Positions 41,388 through 50,112 are shown, counted from the first letter of the stretch. The stretch is 50,729 nt of DNA from Nitrososphaeraceae archaeon (GCA_021325295.1 JAJPHM010000079.1:1-50729); one strand, 5' to 3'. Numbers and translations: made by a program. The notes: a model not told the origin generated them from the letters alone.

Positions 41388-41532
41388 GTTTCGTATGAAT
41401 TGCATGAAATCTCACCTTTTGGTGAATCACTCCCAAGGTCATTCCGATTAGCGTACCATATTCTGAATATTATGCGGATACTAGTGTGCTACCGGTTGGC
41501 TGCTCTCCATAAGATTAATAAAATAACTATCT

Positions 41533-42156
41533 TTGAATGAAAACGTGAGTTTTGTTCCAAAACGAGCCTTGGGCAAATTTATGCATATTACAGACCAGCC
41601 GTTAAATAGACCTAGTGGTAAGGTGCTTGTCTTCTTTATGGGGGCAGGGTTTTGCCCTTTCTGTGCTGCTGAAAGATGGCCGTTGATCTATGCTTTGGAG
41701 AGATTCGGCAGATGGGAAGGATTAGCAGTTGATAAGAGCGCAGGTGCAGATGAGAAATACCTTAACCTCTCTACCTATAACTTTACAAAATCTAGGTATT
41801 TGAGCGAACATATTGAGTTCATTGGAAGGGAGACTGCTGACAGAAACTTTGAACCTCTGCAAGAGCTTTCAAGCGAAGATTATGACATTCTAGATACATA
41901 CAATCCGGATCAGATCATTCCTTTTCTCATGATTGACGGCCAATTTGTGCAAGTAGGGGCAGGGTATAACCCGCAGTTGCTTGAGGGCTTGACTCACGAT
42001 CAAATCAAGCTAGAAATAGAGAAAACAGAATCTGCAACCGGCAAAGCCATTAGAGCTGAAATAGATAATATTTCAGCTCTGGTTTGCAAAGCTACTAGAG
42101 TAAGCGTACCATACTGCGATTCTGAAAATATAAAGAACTTGATGTCAAAAATTTAA
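41533..42156 (+). CDS. DUF929 thioredoxin-like protein (CPFC)
   Basis: 207 residues. FFMGAGFCPFCAAERWPLIYALERFG holds CPFC (Cys41, Cys44), followed by EFIGRETADR and the cis-Pro-like PFLMIDGQFVQVGAGYNP. DUF929 proteins are archaeal thioredoxin-fold proteins, some membrane-linked; here no transmembrane segment is visible. Start TTG at 41533. Likely a cytosolic disulfide reductase or oxidoreductase. Confidence 0.8.
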   Translation: MNENVSFVPKRALGKFMHITDQPLNRPSGKVLVFFMGAGFCPFCAAERWPLIYALERFGRWEGLAVDKSAGADEKYLNLSTYNFTKSRYLSEHIEFIGRETADRNFEPLQELSSEDYDILDTYNPDQIIPFLMIDGQFVQVGAGYNPQLLEGLTHDQIKLEIEKTESATGKAIRAEIDNISALVCKATRVSVPYCDSENIKNLMSKI

Positions 42157-42207
42157 CTGCAAAAATCAATTCAATGGAGGCCATAATTAGATGGCAGTAT
42201 CCGTTTT

Positions 42208-42726
42208 TTAATCCTCTACAGCTATCAGCTGTTCCTTCAATGGTGTAATGCGGATCTTTGTTGGACACCCAAGCTTGCTAGAGGCCACCTTAAAGCCTTC
42301 TTTTGCCAACTCAAGGTTGGCTGCAGAAACGTGCGCCTCTATTATCACCTGTCCTGGCATTATTCTTGCAGCAAGTCCCGTGGCCTTGCCAAAGGCTCTT
42401 CTCATCCCCTCCTGCAGACGGTCGGCTCCAGCAGTTGCAATCATTTTATTCTCCCTTAACACCACATGTGGATACACTCTCAGAATCGAGAAAAAGCTCA
42501 TCTCTCCAGCTGTTGCCATTCTCTTGTTTGCTGCAAGCCTTGCAGCTTCTAGTGCATTATGCCTCACCTGAATCTTTTCTGTGCACAAAAGCTCTATTTT
42601 GTAATCATAATTGCTTCCGGCTTGGCCTGAAGAAAACCTAGCAATTTTTATCTGGGGCTTGCCAGCAATGTACTCACGCCTGACATATGGCATCCCACGC
42701 GTTTCACGGTAATTAACTCCTTTCAT
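42208..42726 (-). CDS. rpl10e: Ribosomal protein L10e (uL16)
   Basis: 172 residues. MKGVNYRETRGMPYVRREYIAGKPQIKIARFSSG, CTEKIQVRHNALEAARLAANKRM and the loop LRENKMIATAGADRLQEGMRRAFGKATGLAARI are archaeal L10e/uL16, which sits near the A-site tRNA on the 50S. It is away from the main ribosomal operon and divergent from endA across a 63-nt gap. Confidence 0.95.
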   Translation of the reverse strand: MKGVNYRETRGMPYVRREYIAGKPQIKIARFSSGQAGSNYDYKIELLCTEKIQVRHNALEAARLAANKRMATAGEMSFFSILRVYPHVVLRENKMIATAGADRLQEGMRRAFGKATGLAARIMPGQVIIEAHVSAANLELAKEGFKVASSKLGCPTKIRITPLKEQLIAVED

Positions 42727-42789
42727 ACAATATCCACTTGAATTTGCTTTGAATGCTTAAATGTGGTTCCGGGCAGTGATTTAATCGTT

Positions 42790-43428
42790 ATGTCCGTTTC
42801 AGCTCATCCACCTGATGACCTAGCAAATGACGCCAGCTACATTGGTAGAGCGTTATTAGTAAATGGTAACAGAATAGTTGTCAGCGAACAGCGATTTCAG
42901 GATGAGCTTCACACAAAGGGATTTGGAGAAAAAGAAGGCACAGAATATCTACTCAAGCCCTACGAAGCCCTTTATCTTGCATATGTAAAACGTCTTGAAC
43001 TCCATGATGGTAGCAAAAGTACTACAGGCGATAAAAATGGACAGTTTGACTTTGACTCACTCTTTGAAGTCCTAGTCAGACAAGATAAAAGCATCTTGAC
43101 AAGATTCTTGATCTACCGCGATCTGAGGAGCAGGGGCTATATTGCAAAAGAAGGTTTTGGCTTTGGAATCGATTTCAGAGTATATGGAAGAGGAGAATTT
43201 GAGAAAAAACCGGCAAAATATGTAGTGTTTGCGATAAATGAAGGAACCAATGCAAAGGCTAGGAAATTTTTTACCATGATAGAACAGATAGAAAAGATGG
43301 GAAAGGAAGCAATTATAGCTGTCATAGAAAGAAGAGGTGAAATAATATACTACAAAGCCTCGAGAATGCGGTTTGGGGAGAATCATTACAACACAAAAGT
43401 GAGATCTGCCGGGGCTCTGTTAACTTAA
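42790..43428 (+). CDS. endA: tRNA-splicing endonuclease EndA family subunit, 3' end altered by IS insertion
   Basis: 212 residues as it stands. LIYRDLRSRGYIAKEGFGFGIDFRVYGRGEF contains the EndA core with the catalytic-type Tyr132; however the following EHSKYLV-like histidine motif is KKPAKYVV, so the usual catalytic His is absent. A lysine near residue 172 (MGKEAIIAV) is in the expected place. It is either the structural partner of a heterotetrameric enzyme or a changed active site. Start ATG at 42790 about 30 nt after GCTTAAATG (TATA), preferred over GTG 42763. The last six codons before TAA (from AGG... in the target duplication) come from an IS6 end: originally SAGTEIYK, now SAGALLT. Confidence 0.85.
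   Translation: MSVSAHPPDDLANDASYIGRALLVNGNRIVVSEQRFQDELHTKGFGEKEGTEYLLKPYEALYLAYVKRLELHDGSKSTTGDKNGQFDFDSLFEVLVRQDKSILTRFLIYRDLRSRGYIAKEGFGFGIDFRVYGRGEFEKKPAKYVVFAINEGTNAKARKFFTMIEQIEKMGKEAIIAVIERRGEIIYYKASRMRFGENHYNTKVRSAGALLT
43405..43412. repeat. Left copy of 8-bp target site duplication (TCTGCCGG)
   Basis: TCTGCCGG directly before the left inverted repeat of the insertion sequence. Matches the right copy exactly, indicating a simple transposition without later rearrangement. Confidence 0.95.
43413..43428. repeat. Left terminal inverted repeat of the IS
   Basis: GGCTCTGTTAACTTAA, perfectly matched to the right end. It supplies the new TAA stop of endA (43426-43428) and, on the other strand, the stop of the transposase. 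Confidence 0.95.
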
Positions 43429-44066
43429 CCACCGTCCCTTGCCAAGTATGTGGTAAACCGTATTCTGTCAGCTCCCGCATTGATATAGAATAAAAATAAT
43501 TTCAGCCAGTTCCAGACATGACGCCTATTACAATCTACTTTTCTGCATGGAAAATGGTCATCAAAACATTCTGTCCTATCCTTGATGTTCTGTATGAATC
43601 GTTCCATCAAATTCTTCAATGGTGTACCATAAACGCGATGTCGCATCCTCAACCATTTGCAAGCATCTACATACCACGGAGCACCATCCGTGAAAATGGG
43701 TTTCCTGCCATATCTATCCCTCAGTTTCCGGAAGAACCGGTAACAGACAAACAACGTCCTCTCCCTCGATAAATGCATCATGAGACATGAATTGAGGGCA
43801 GGCTCGTATGCAATCCACAGCCAGTAGTCCTGCCCATCTATCTGAACCAATGTCTCGTCAACAAATATCGCTCTAACCAGTCGTCTGTCTGTCCTAAACC
43901 TGTCTGCATAATCTGAATACCTCTGAACCCATTTCCAGATAGCGACATGGCTTCTCTTTACTATAGATGATAGGCATCTGGCAGCTAACCTGAAGCTTCT
44001 AGAACTATAATATAGATACAGGCCGTACCTGATTATGGCTGGGTCTGTCCTAGTTCTGTACATCAT
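43425..44066 (-). CDS. IS6-type DDE transposase
   Basis: 213 residues. An N-terminal HTH region (AARCLSSIVKRSHVAIWKWVQRY) is followed by a DDE catalytic core: FVDETLVQIDG (Asp70), IFTDGAPWY (Asp127), and NLMERFIQNIKDRTE (catalytic Glu near 155). Layout and length are those of short archaeal IS6/IS240-like transposases. It fills most of the 711-bp element and appears intact, so the element may be active. Confidence 0.92.
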   Translation of the reverse strand: MMYRTRTDPAIIRYGLYLYYSSRSFRLAARCLSSIVKRSHVAIWKWVQRYSDYADRFRTDRRLVRAIFVDETLVQIDGQDYWLWIAYEPALNSCLMMHLSRERTLFVCYRFFRKLRDRYGRKPIFTDGAPWYVDACKWLRMRHRVYGTPLKNLMERFIQNIKDRTECFDDHFPCRKVDCNRRHVWNWLKLFLFYINAGADRIRFTTYLARDGG

Positions 44067-44107
44067 AGCAATGACAGGCTAGGACATTCCTAGCTATACG
44101 GATTACC

Positions 44108-44123
44108 TTAAGTTAACAGAGCC
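44108..44123. repeat. Right terminal inverted repeat of the IS
   Basis: TTAAGTTAACAGAGCC, the exact reverse complement of the left repeat, 42 nt upstream of the transposase start. Confidence 0.95.
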
Positions 44124-44150
44124 TCTGCCGGGACTGAGATATATAAATAG
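44124..44150 (+). pseudogene. endA: Detached 3' end of endA with right target duplication
   Basis: The right duplication TCTGCCGG (44124-44131) continues in the endA frame as ACT GAG ATA TAT AAA TAG, i.e. the original TEIYK and stop. Removing the IS and one duplicate restores an uninterrupted endA C-terminus. The same bases ATATATAAATAG may also serve as TATA box for the next gene. Confidence 0.85.
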
Positions 44151-44174
44151 GTAGATGCTTCCGACATTCGAGGA

Positions 44175-44336
44175 TTGGATACAAAGGAAGTTTACTGCCA
44201 TGATTGCGGAGCCGTCCTCGCTAAATTCAATACCAAATATTTCTCGGACGCAGATATTACTGAACTCTTACGCCTTCATTATTCATCTCACATAAAAAGC
44301 GGGCACCAGCTAGAAACAAGAATAGTCGAGAAGTGA
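44175..44336 (+). CDS. 53-residue C2H2-like zinc microprotein
   Basis: From TTG 44175: MDTKEVYCHDCGAVLAKF, then NTKYFSDADITELLRLHYSSHIKSGHQLETRIVEK. One CxxC with His residues at 35, 39 and 44 suggests a single C2H2-type zinc finger. It starts 25 nt after the original endA stop and so was probably next to or cotranscribed with endA before the IS arrived. No function known. Confidence 0.6.
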   Translation: MDTKEVYCHDCGAVLAKFNTKYFSDADITELLRLHYSSHIKSGHQLETRIVEK

Positions 44337-44394
44337 CAGCTGAATAAAGTTGTGGTTAGCATAAGGGCTCGTTAACAAGACCAGTTCCTTTACT

Positions 44395-44601
44395 TTGGAG
44401 CACTGTACAATTGCATTCAATGGTCAGCAAGTGATTTTCATTGCTAGCAGTCTTTTACTTGTCATTCTAGGCATTTTTCTTTCTAATGCTTTTGGAGCTT
44501 GTTTGTTTGAAATAGCAACTCAACCATGGGCAGGTCAACAGAGTACTAAGCAGATTTACGGAAATTGTAGTTGTACAAATCAAATTGACAATTTGTCTTA
44601 A
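44395..44601 (+). CDS. Possible small membrane or exported protein
   Basis: A 68-residue frame from TTG 44395. Residues 13-34 are strongly hydrophobic (VIFIASSLLLVILGIFLS), followed by AFGAC and a polar tail with C-x-C. It could be a signal-anchored or lipoprotein-like microprotein, but nothing supports it outside composition. Confidence 0.4.
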   Translation: MEHCTIAFNGQQVIFIASSLLLVILGIFLSNAFGACLFEIATQPWAGQQSTKQIYGNCSCTNQIDNLS

Positions 44602-44663
44602 CTTGACTGGACCGCACAAATAAACAAATAAATGGTTTATTACGCCAAAGGCCCGACGTGGTC

Positions 44664-45104
44664 ATGCAACAAGAGATTTGTGACAGGATAATGAAGATTG
44701 ATCGCAATATACGCTTCGTTGGAATAGTCAGCAACAAAGGCGAAGTTATTGCAGGAGGTTTCTGTAACGGCGTCGAGCCTCTACTAAGCGGCCAGGACGA
44801 ACAGCAAATGTACATTCAATCATTATCAAGCATGAATATGTTGCGTGATTTTCGGAGTAGCTTGGGTGAAGTAGTTTACAGCATTACTGAATACAAGAAA
44901 GTTGCACTTGTTACTTTTCCCTTGTCAGACGGGATACTCTGCCTATCATCCTCGTCAGAGGCTAATATAGGCAAGATAAAGGAGCGTGCTCTTAAGGTAA
45001 TTAATTCATTTAGAGCAAATAGCCGAAAGGTCGCTTCTGCTAAAAAAATACCAAGTAAGAAAACACGAAAAGGTAAAAATACGACTCAGAGCCAAGCTGT
45101 ATGA
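44664..45104 (+). CDS. DUF6659-like (roadblock-type) thaumarchaeal protein
   Basis: 146 residues. NIRFVGIVSNKGEVIAGGFCNGVEPLLSGQDEQQMYIQSLSSMNMLRDF, then VVYSITEYKKVALVTFPLSDGILCLSS, fits the small thaumarchaeal family with a Roadblock/profilin-like alpha-beta fold. A basic Lys-rich tail follows. These occur in many copies in thaumarchaea with no known role; signalling is conjecture. An alternative GTG start lies six bases upstream. The next gene overlaps in the same frame region at its stop. Confidence 0.7.
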   Translation: MQQEICDRIMKIDRNIRFVGIVSNKGEVIAGGFCNGVEPLLSGQDEQQMYIQSLSSMNMLRDFRSSLGEVVYSITEYKKVALVTFPLSDGILCLSSSSEANIGKIKERALKVINSFRANSRKVASAKKIPSKKTRKGKNTTQSQAV

Positions 45105-45125
45105 AAGGCAAAGCAGGATGAGAGT

Positions 45126-45275
45126 TTGGTAAAGAGACTATGTGAAAGCTGCTTTTATAATGGAGAGGAGTCTGAATTTATGGCTGCAAGCGATTTTTGC
45201 ATCGATTGCATGGGAGTTCATTCAATGTGCCCGAAATGTAAAGCCGGCTTTCACAGCGTACACGTTATTGAATAG
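45126..45275 (+). CDS. 49-residue zinc-ribbon microprotein
   Basis: From TTG 45126: MVKRLCESCFYNGEESEF, ending MCPKCKAGFHSVHVIE. Three CxxC pairs (CESC, CIDC, CPKC) and two late His residues suggest a double zinc site. It is 21 nt downstream of the DUF6659-like gene and probably cotranscribed. Confidence 0.6.
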   Translation: MVKRLCESCFYNGEESEFMAASDFCIDCMGVHSMCPKCKAGFHSVHVIE

Positions 45276-45666
45276 GCATTTGCTATAGAAGTATTTTTTT
45301 AATGGTTTCACCTCATGATAAAGGCTGCAGGATGATGACGAATACTGACAGTCCACCGATTGTTCTGCGAAGTTACAGTTGGAGTAGATGAAGAAATACT
45401 ACCGGACTGCTGAATCCTTCAGCCGTAGTCAGTGGACATTGAATTCATCGGAGCTTGGTGGAGACTACTTTTAGATAGACACGTATTGAAATGCAGTTCA
45501 ACCAAATTATGTAGCAGAATCAAGAAGAACGCGGAATGATTTTTGGCTCATTCTCTCCAGATTGACATAATATCCACATTGAATGCGTTAAAAGCCAATT
45601 TTCCGAGAATAAGGATGAATTAAACAGGTCGCATACAATCAGGCTTGATGTAGACAAGATATACAA
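45276..45666. other. Gene-free spacer with one hairpin
   Basis: About 390 nt without a convincing gene on either strand. A bulged hairpin at 45405-45430 (GACT GCTGAA / TTCAGC with AGTC closing) is the only structure I noticed. C/D-box-like GATGATGA at about 45333 lacks correctly spaced partners. Confidence 0.35.
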
Positions 45667-45704
45667 AAGCTAAACATACCTTTAAAAGAAGCTAAACAAG
45701 CTTC
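45667..45704 (+). promoter_or_regulatory. Operator-like promoter of the acyl-CoA synthetase gene
   Basis: TATA-like CCTTTAAAAG (45679-45688) is 27-36 nt before the ATG. AAGCTAAACA occurs twice (45667-45676 and 45689-45698), 22 bp apart, one on each side of the TATA box. GAAGCT-AAACA-AGCTTC (45688-45704) is a perfect inverted repeat over the expected transcript start. This arrangement suggests repressor control. Confidence 0.6.
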
Positions 45705-45714
45705 TCAAATAATA

Positions 45715-47844
45715 ATGACAGTTCCTAGTACAGAAGTAAAAAAAATATTTGATAGAGTTTTTTCAGGTAAAGAGAAAGTAATAACAGAAGAATCTGCCAA
45801 GCAGATTCTGGCCGACTATGGAGTTAAGGTTCCACCATATGCGCTTGTTACAAGCGCAGATGAAGCCGCAAGAAAGGCAAATGAAATTGGCTTCCCCCTT
45901 GTAGCAAAGATAGTCTCGCCGGAGATCCTTCACAAGACTGATGTGGGTGGCGTCAAAGTGGGGCTAGGTTCTGAAGGACAAGTGCGAGAAGCATTCAATG
46001 ACATGCATGGTCGGCTCGCATCAAAATATAACGTAAAAGGAGTTCTACTTGAAAAAATGGTTCCTCAGGGAGTAGAGCTGATAGTCGGATTGCAAAATGA
46101 CCCGCAGTTTGGCCCGGTAATCATGGCCGGCCTTGGTGGAATTTACACTGAAGTCTTTAAGGATGTGTCGTTTAGAGTTCTACCGATAAAAAAAGAAGAT
46201 GCCATAGAGATGGTCGAAGGTCTAAAGGGAAAACAGATCCTGAAAGGCTTCAGGGGCTCTTCGGCTATCAATATGGACATGCTTGCCAATGCTCTTGTAA
46301 GTATTGGAAACCTTGGAACTGACTTGGCTCCATACTATGAAAGCGTAGATTTTAATCCAGTAATTTTTTATGAAAATGACTATTATGTAGTCGATGCAAA
46401 GATTCTCCTAAAGGAAAAGCCTGACCTGAATGTAATATCGAAAGCAGAACCGGATTCAACATATATGGATCTATTCTTCAATGCAAAGTCAATCGCCCTG
46501 ATAGGGGCATCGCCTGAGGCAGGCAAGGTCGGCAATTCTGTGCTTGAAAGCCTTGCAAGGCATAACTACAAGGGCAAGATTTTTCCAGTCAATGCAAAAG
46601 GGTATCCGGAAATCTTGGGAATCAAGGCGTACAAGAGTCTGGAGGAGGTTAACGATAAAGTTGATGTGGTTGTTGTCACAGTCGATCTGAGGTTTGTACC
46701 TGACCTCCTAAAGATCTGCAACCAGAAAGGCATACATAACGTGGTTATAATTTCTGGCGGAGGCAAGGAGCTTGGCGGTGAGCGTGCCACTATTGAGCAG
46801 CAAATAAAGGATTTCTCGCGCCAGATGAGGATACGCATAATCGGTCCTAACTGCATAGGCATGTTCAACGGCGAGAACAGGTTAGACTGTGCATTCCAAG
46901 GCCACGCAAGGATGGTCCGACCCAAGAAGGGCAATGTTGCATTCCTTTCTCAGAGCGGAACAGTGGGCATAGCGTTCATGGAGAGTTCTGACTCTTTTGG
47001 CATGAGCAAGATGATATCATATGGCAACAGGTCAGATGTTGATGAGGCAGATATGATCTGGTACCTATCTGAAGATCCGCAGACAAAGGTCATTGGTTTG
47101 TATGTCGAGGGTCTTGGGGATGGTCGCAAATTCATGAACACAGCTAGAAAAGTGATAAATGAGAGACATAAACCTGTAGTTGTCTTCAAAAATGGAAGGA
47201 CATCAAGGGGAGCAAAACAAGCAGCTTCACATACTGGTTCACTTGGTGGATCGTTTGGGGTAGTAAAAGGTGCGCTGGATCAGGCTGGCATAATATCTGT
47301 AGACAGCTATGAAGAAATGACTGCATCTCTGAAGGCACTTACATGGCAACCGGTGCCGACAGGCAATAGGGTAGCAATGGTAACAAATGGCGCAGGACCA
47401 ATAATTGCAGCCATCGATCACTTTGAGAGGCTTGGTCTTCAAATTGCAGAGATCTCTGAACAGACAAAGAATGCGTTCAAGGAACATTATCCGCCAACCT
47501 ATGTAATTGGCAATCCTTGCGATATCACAGGTTCTGCTAATGCCGACGACTACAGGTTTGCTATTCAAGCATTCATGGATGACCCCAATGTCGATATCAT
47601 TATGCCATGGTTTGTATTCCAAGATGACCCGCTAGAAGAATCAATAGTAGATGTTCTTGCATCATTCCAGAAGATTGGTAAAAAACCGATTTTGATTGGA
47701 GCAATGGGTGGACCATTTACACAAAAGATTTCAAAACACATAGAAGATCAGAACGTCCCTGTCTACCACTCTGTTATCGAATGGGTTACTGCAGCGGGTA
47801 GTCTGGCGAAATGGTCCAAGGTAAGCGGGAAAGCAAAGCAATAG
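45715..47844 (+). CDS. ADP-forming acyl-CoA synthetase (candidate 3-hydroxypropionyl/4-hydroxybutyryl-CoA synthetase)
   Basis: 709 residues with ATP-grasp first and CoA-ligase second. The ATP-grasp part (1-235) has [21 protein letters not shown] (His73) and [25 protein letters not shown]. Residues about 255-380 are a CoA-binding Rossmann domain ([15 protein letters not shown]), and residues 405-700 hold [10 protein letters not shown] and [10 protein letters not shown] with the phosphorylated His506. In thaumarchaea proteins of this layout make 3-hydroxypropionyl-CoA and 4-hydroxybutyryl-CoA with ATP to ADP, an energy-saving trait of the 3HP/4HB cycle; acetate or other acids are alternatives. 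Substrate is inference. Promoter looks operator-controlled. Confidence 0.88.
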   Translation: MTVPSTEVKKIFDRVFSGKEKVITEESAKQILADYGVKVPPYALVTSADEAARKANEIGFPLVAKIVSPEILHKTDVGGVKVGLGSEGQVREAFNDMHGRLASKYNVKGVLLEKMVPQGVELIVGLQNDPQFGPVIMAGLGGIYTEVFKDVSFRVLPIKKEDAIEMVEGLKGKQILKGFRGSSAINMDMLANALVSIGNLGTDLAPYYESVDFNPVIFYENDYYVVDAKILLKEKPDLNVISKAEPDSTYMDLFFNAKSIALIGASPEAGKVGNSVLESLARHNYKGKIFPVNAKGYPEILGIKAYKSLEEVNDKVDVVVVTVDLRFVPDLLKICNQKGIHNVVIISGGGKELGGERATIEQQIKDFSRQMRIRIIGPNCIGMFNGENRLDCAFQGHARMVRPKKGNVAFLSQSGTVGIAFMESSDSFGMSKMISYGNRSDVDEADMIWYLSEDPQTKVIGLYVEGLGDGRKFMNTARKVINERHKPVVVFKNGRTSRGAKQAASHTGSLGGSFGVVKGALDQAGIISVDSYEEMTASLKALTWQPVPTGNRVAMVTNGAGPIIAAIDHFERLGLQIAEISEQTKNAFKEHYPPTYVIGNPCDITGSANADDYRFAIQAFMDDPNVDIIMPWFVFQDDPLEESIVDVLASFQKIGKKPILIGAMGGPFTQKISKHIEDQNVPVYHSVIEWVTAAGSLAKWSKVSGKAKQ

Positions 47845-48009
47845 TTCATGTCAAAAGCCGTTGTCTGCCTGCCAGATTGTCTTGACCCCAAAGGATGCGC
47901 TACGCTGGGCGGCCATTTGCTAGTTTGGCTCTCATAATAACTTGCTCATAGCAGCAGGTACTAAACTGGCTGATGGAGTCACTATAAATTAGCATACGAT
48001 CTAGAGATA

Positions 48010-48582
48010 TTGATTCAGTTGGAGAATAGCATACTTGAAGTTCGCCGTGCATTTGGATTCTTTTTCATAGCTGTAGCAATAGCTGTGGCGGCCGGCGCGG
48101 TAGCAAGCGAGGTTGCATACTCTGACGGCTTGGGTGTAGTCTATCAGGCAGTAATGTGGCTTGCAAGCTTTGGAGTTACCTTTGGAGTCGCGGCAGGCAG
48201 GTTCCGCAAGGTCTTTCCATCTATCCGTAGCAGGATGAAAAACAGTATTGGGTGGCCTACAACGGCAAAGGCCATAAACGGTATTTGTTGGGCTGGACCT
48301 TTTGCTGCAATTGGCCTCTTTCCTTATCTGTACCAGTACTTGATACTGCTTGGAATCGGACTTGGAAATCTCTCCACATATCTTTTGATGAAGAAACATA
48401 GCGGCCTGGATAACAGAGAACAAGCAATAGTTGGCATAATTTCGCTGGTATCAATTCCTGTTGCTGTTGGAATCGATCATATCGTGGTCTCAAACCAGTC
48501 AGTTTTGGTAACGCTTTCAAGGATCTTGATATCGGTAGCTTATGCAGCTGGCGGAATATTTGCACTACACGCCAAGCAGTAG
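48010..48582 (+). CDS. Hypothetical membrane protein, five to six helices
   Basis: 190 residues with hydrophobic helices spanning most of the length (FGFFFIAVAIAVAAGAVAS, VMWLASFGVTFGVAAG, a pair near 95-118, and two near 135-185). No transporter motif recognised. Start TTG at 48010. Resembles uncharacterised thaumarchaeal membrane proteins. Confidence 0.6.
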   Translation: MIQLENSILEVRRAFGFFFIAVAIAVAAGAVASEVAYSDGLGVVYQAVMWLASFGVTFGVAAGRFRKVFPSIRSRMKNSIGWPTTAKAINGICWAGPFAAIGLFPYLYQYLILLGIGLGNLSTYLLMKKHSGLDNREQAIVGIISLVSIPVAVGIDHIVVSNQSVLVTLSRILISVAYAAGGIFALHAKQ

Positions 48583-48870
48583 ATGACTTCAATTTATGGC
48601 AGTATAATTTAGCAAAGTAAAGGAAAGGTAAAAAGACCAAGATTTATGCCAAAGCCATACATCGGGACGCACCTATTCACTCTGCGTAACTCGACAGCTT
48701 TGACACTGCAGACTATAGAACTGTACATTACATCATAATAGTCTCATACCGCCCAGCAATTTTACTGCTAGTGCATTATGTATGTCCATTTTGCCGCACT
48801 ATAGTTTTAAAAAAATTGATAATGGTGCTTATAATGTAAACAAGTAGTAATTTGCCAATTGCTTCCTCCA

Positions 48871-49161
48871 ATGGCGGCGCTTTTTGAAGTCGATTATAAT
48901 GACTCAGTATGGGATGCATGGTTAACCACAGTTAATCTGATGGACATAGTCGAGCGCTCTCAGCAAGCTAGGCAATCATATAACTTTGAGGAATCTAGGC
49001 ATCAAATCGAAAAAATATGCCAAGTAGCAGAGGAGCACCTGATTGACAAAAATGAAAGAGAATGCTGTTGTGGCCTTTCTTCAGCTGAACATCTGCTTCT
49101 GAAGAGAAAAATTTTGAAATTTTATATGCTACAGGTATCCAGCCTTAAACATTTCCTTTAA
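48871..49161 (+). CDS. Hypothetical small helical protein
   Basis: 96 residues from ATG 48871 (an upstream in-frame TTG exists at 48859). It is mainly helical, with a striking ECCCGLSSAEH cysteine trio near residue 65. No family recognised. A promoter-like GTTTTAAAAAAATTG lies about 65 nt upstream. The 48583-48870 spacer before it holds no other gene. Confidence 0.55.
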   Translation: MAALFEVDYNDSVWDAWLTTVNLMDIVERSQQARQSYNFEESRHQIEKICQVAEEHLIDKNERECCCGLSSAEHLLLKRKILKFYMLQVSSLKHFL

Positions 49162-49224
49162 TGGACTGCAGCGAATAAATTAAATGCAAGGTTTGATAGA
49201 GACCTTACAAGGTAAATTGTTGTC

Positions 49225-50112
49225 GTGAGCGTAAAGGACTATGTTGAGGTTTCAAAGCCAAGAATAGTTGTGGTTCTCGTCATCACTGCCGTTACGTCGC
49301 TCCTTGCGGGCAGCAGATTTGATAGCACACCAGCTGATGCTTGGGATGTAACGGCCTGGCAGGTAGGATTTCTGGTGCTTGCTGGTTCCCTCGCCTCCAT
49401 GGGTGCAAGCGCACTCAACCACTATTACGACCGCGACATTGATAAAGTGATGGAACGTACCTCAAAAAGGCCCATACCAGCAGGCAGATTGGCAGCAAAG
49501 AATGTGCTTGCTTATGGAATTATACTGAGCATACTGTCTGTGGTAATTGCATGGTTCACGCTTAACCCTGTTGCCACAGGCATGATAGCCCTCGGCATAC
49601 TCTTTTATGTTCTAGTATACACTGCTTGGCTGAAACGCAGCAATGCATCAAATATCGTTATTGGAGGATTTGCAGGTAGCGCAGCCTCCATGGCAGGATG
49701 GGCAACTGCGACCGGATCTATTAACCTTTTGGGGTTCCTAGTGGGATGGCTTGTATTTATGTGGACACCACCGCACTTTTGGTGTCTTGCTATAAGAGCA
49801 AGGGAGGAATATGCTAGTGTTAGAGTGCCGATGCTTCCGGTGCTCATAGGAAACCAAAAGACTGCAGGTTATATTCTGGCAAATACAGCGATATTGCTGC
49901 CATATTCTATTTCTCTTTACTTTTTTGGTCTAGGATTGCTGTACACAATAGTCGCTGCAATTTCAGGCTCACTTATGTTGGCCTACCACTACAAGCTAAC
50001 AAGGAACCCGACACCAGAGTTTGCTTGGAAAGCCTACAAGGTCACAGCGCCATATCTTGTAGTGATATTTGTTGCACTAGCATTTGATGCTCTATTTTAC
50101 TACAGGTTCTGA
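49225..50112 (+). CDS. ctaB: Protoheme IX farnesyltransferase (heme O synthase)
   Basis: 295 residues, UbiA-family. Two aspartate motifs: NHYYDRDIDKVMERTSKRPIPAGRL and the second in VFMWTPPHFWCLAIRAREEYASVRVPMLPV; about eight membrane helices. It attaches a farnesyl group to protoheme for heme O/A-containing terminal oxidases. Start GTG at 49225 with AAGGTAA upstream. No oxidase subunits are adjacent in this window. Confidence 0.94.
   Translation: MSVKDYVEVSKPRIVVVLVITAVTSLLAGSRFDSTPADAWDVTAWQVGFLVLAGSLASMGASALNHYYDRDIDKVMERTSKRPIPAGRLAAKNVLAYGIILSILSVVIAWFTLNPVATGMIALGILFYVLVYTAWLKRSNASNIVIGGFAGSAASMAGWATATGSINLLGFLVGWLVFMWTPPHFWCLAIRAREEYASVRVPMLPVLIGNQKTAGYILANTAILLPYSISLYFFGLGLLYTIVAAISGSLMLAYHYKLTRNPTPEFAWKAYKVTAPYLVVIFVALAFDALFYYRF

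Larger units (their letters stand above)
43413..44123. mobile_element. IS6-family-type insertion sequence, 711 bp, complete
   Basis: Perfect 16-bp terminal inverted repeats GGCTCTGTTAACTTAA (43413-43428) and its complement (44108-44123), flanked by identical 8-bp direct repeats TCTGCCGG (43405-43412, 44124-44131). The GGCTCTGTT end and 8-bp duplication are IS6-type. It encodes one transposase on the minus strand and lies at the 3' end of endA. The intact ends and duplication suggest a recent insertion. Confidence 0.95.

Noticed and set aside
45325-45420. C/D-box-like RNA starting GATGATGA with CTGA nearby
   Set aside because: The spacing between the boxes is only about 6 nt and a second well-placed C'/D pair is missing.
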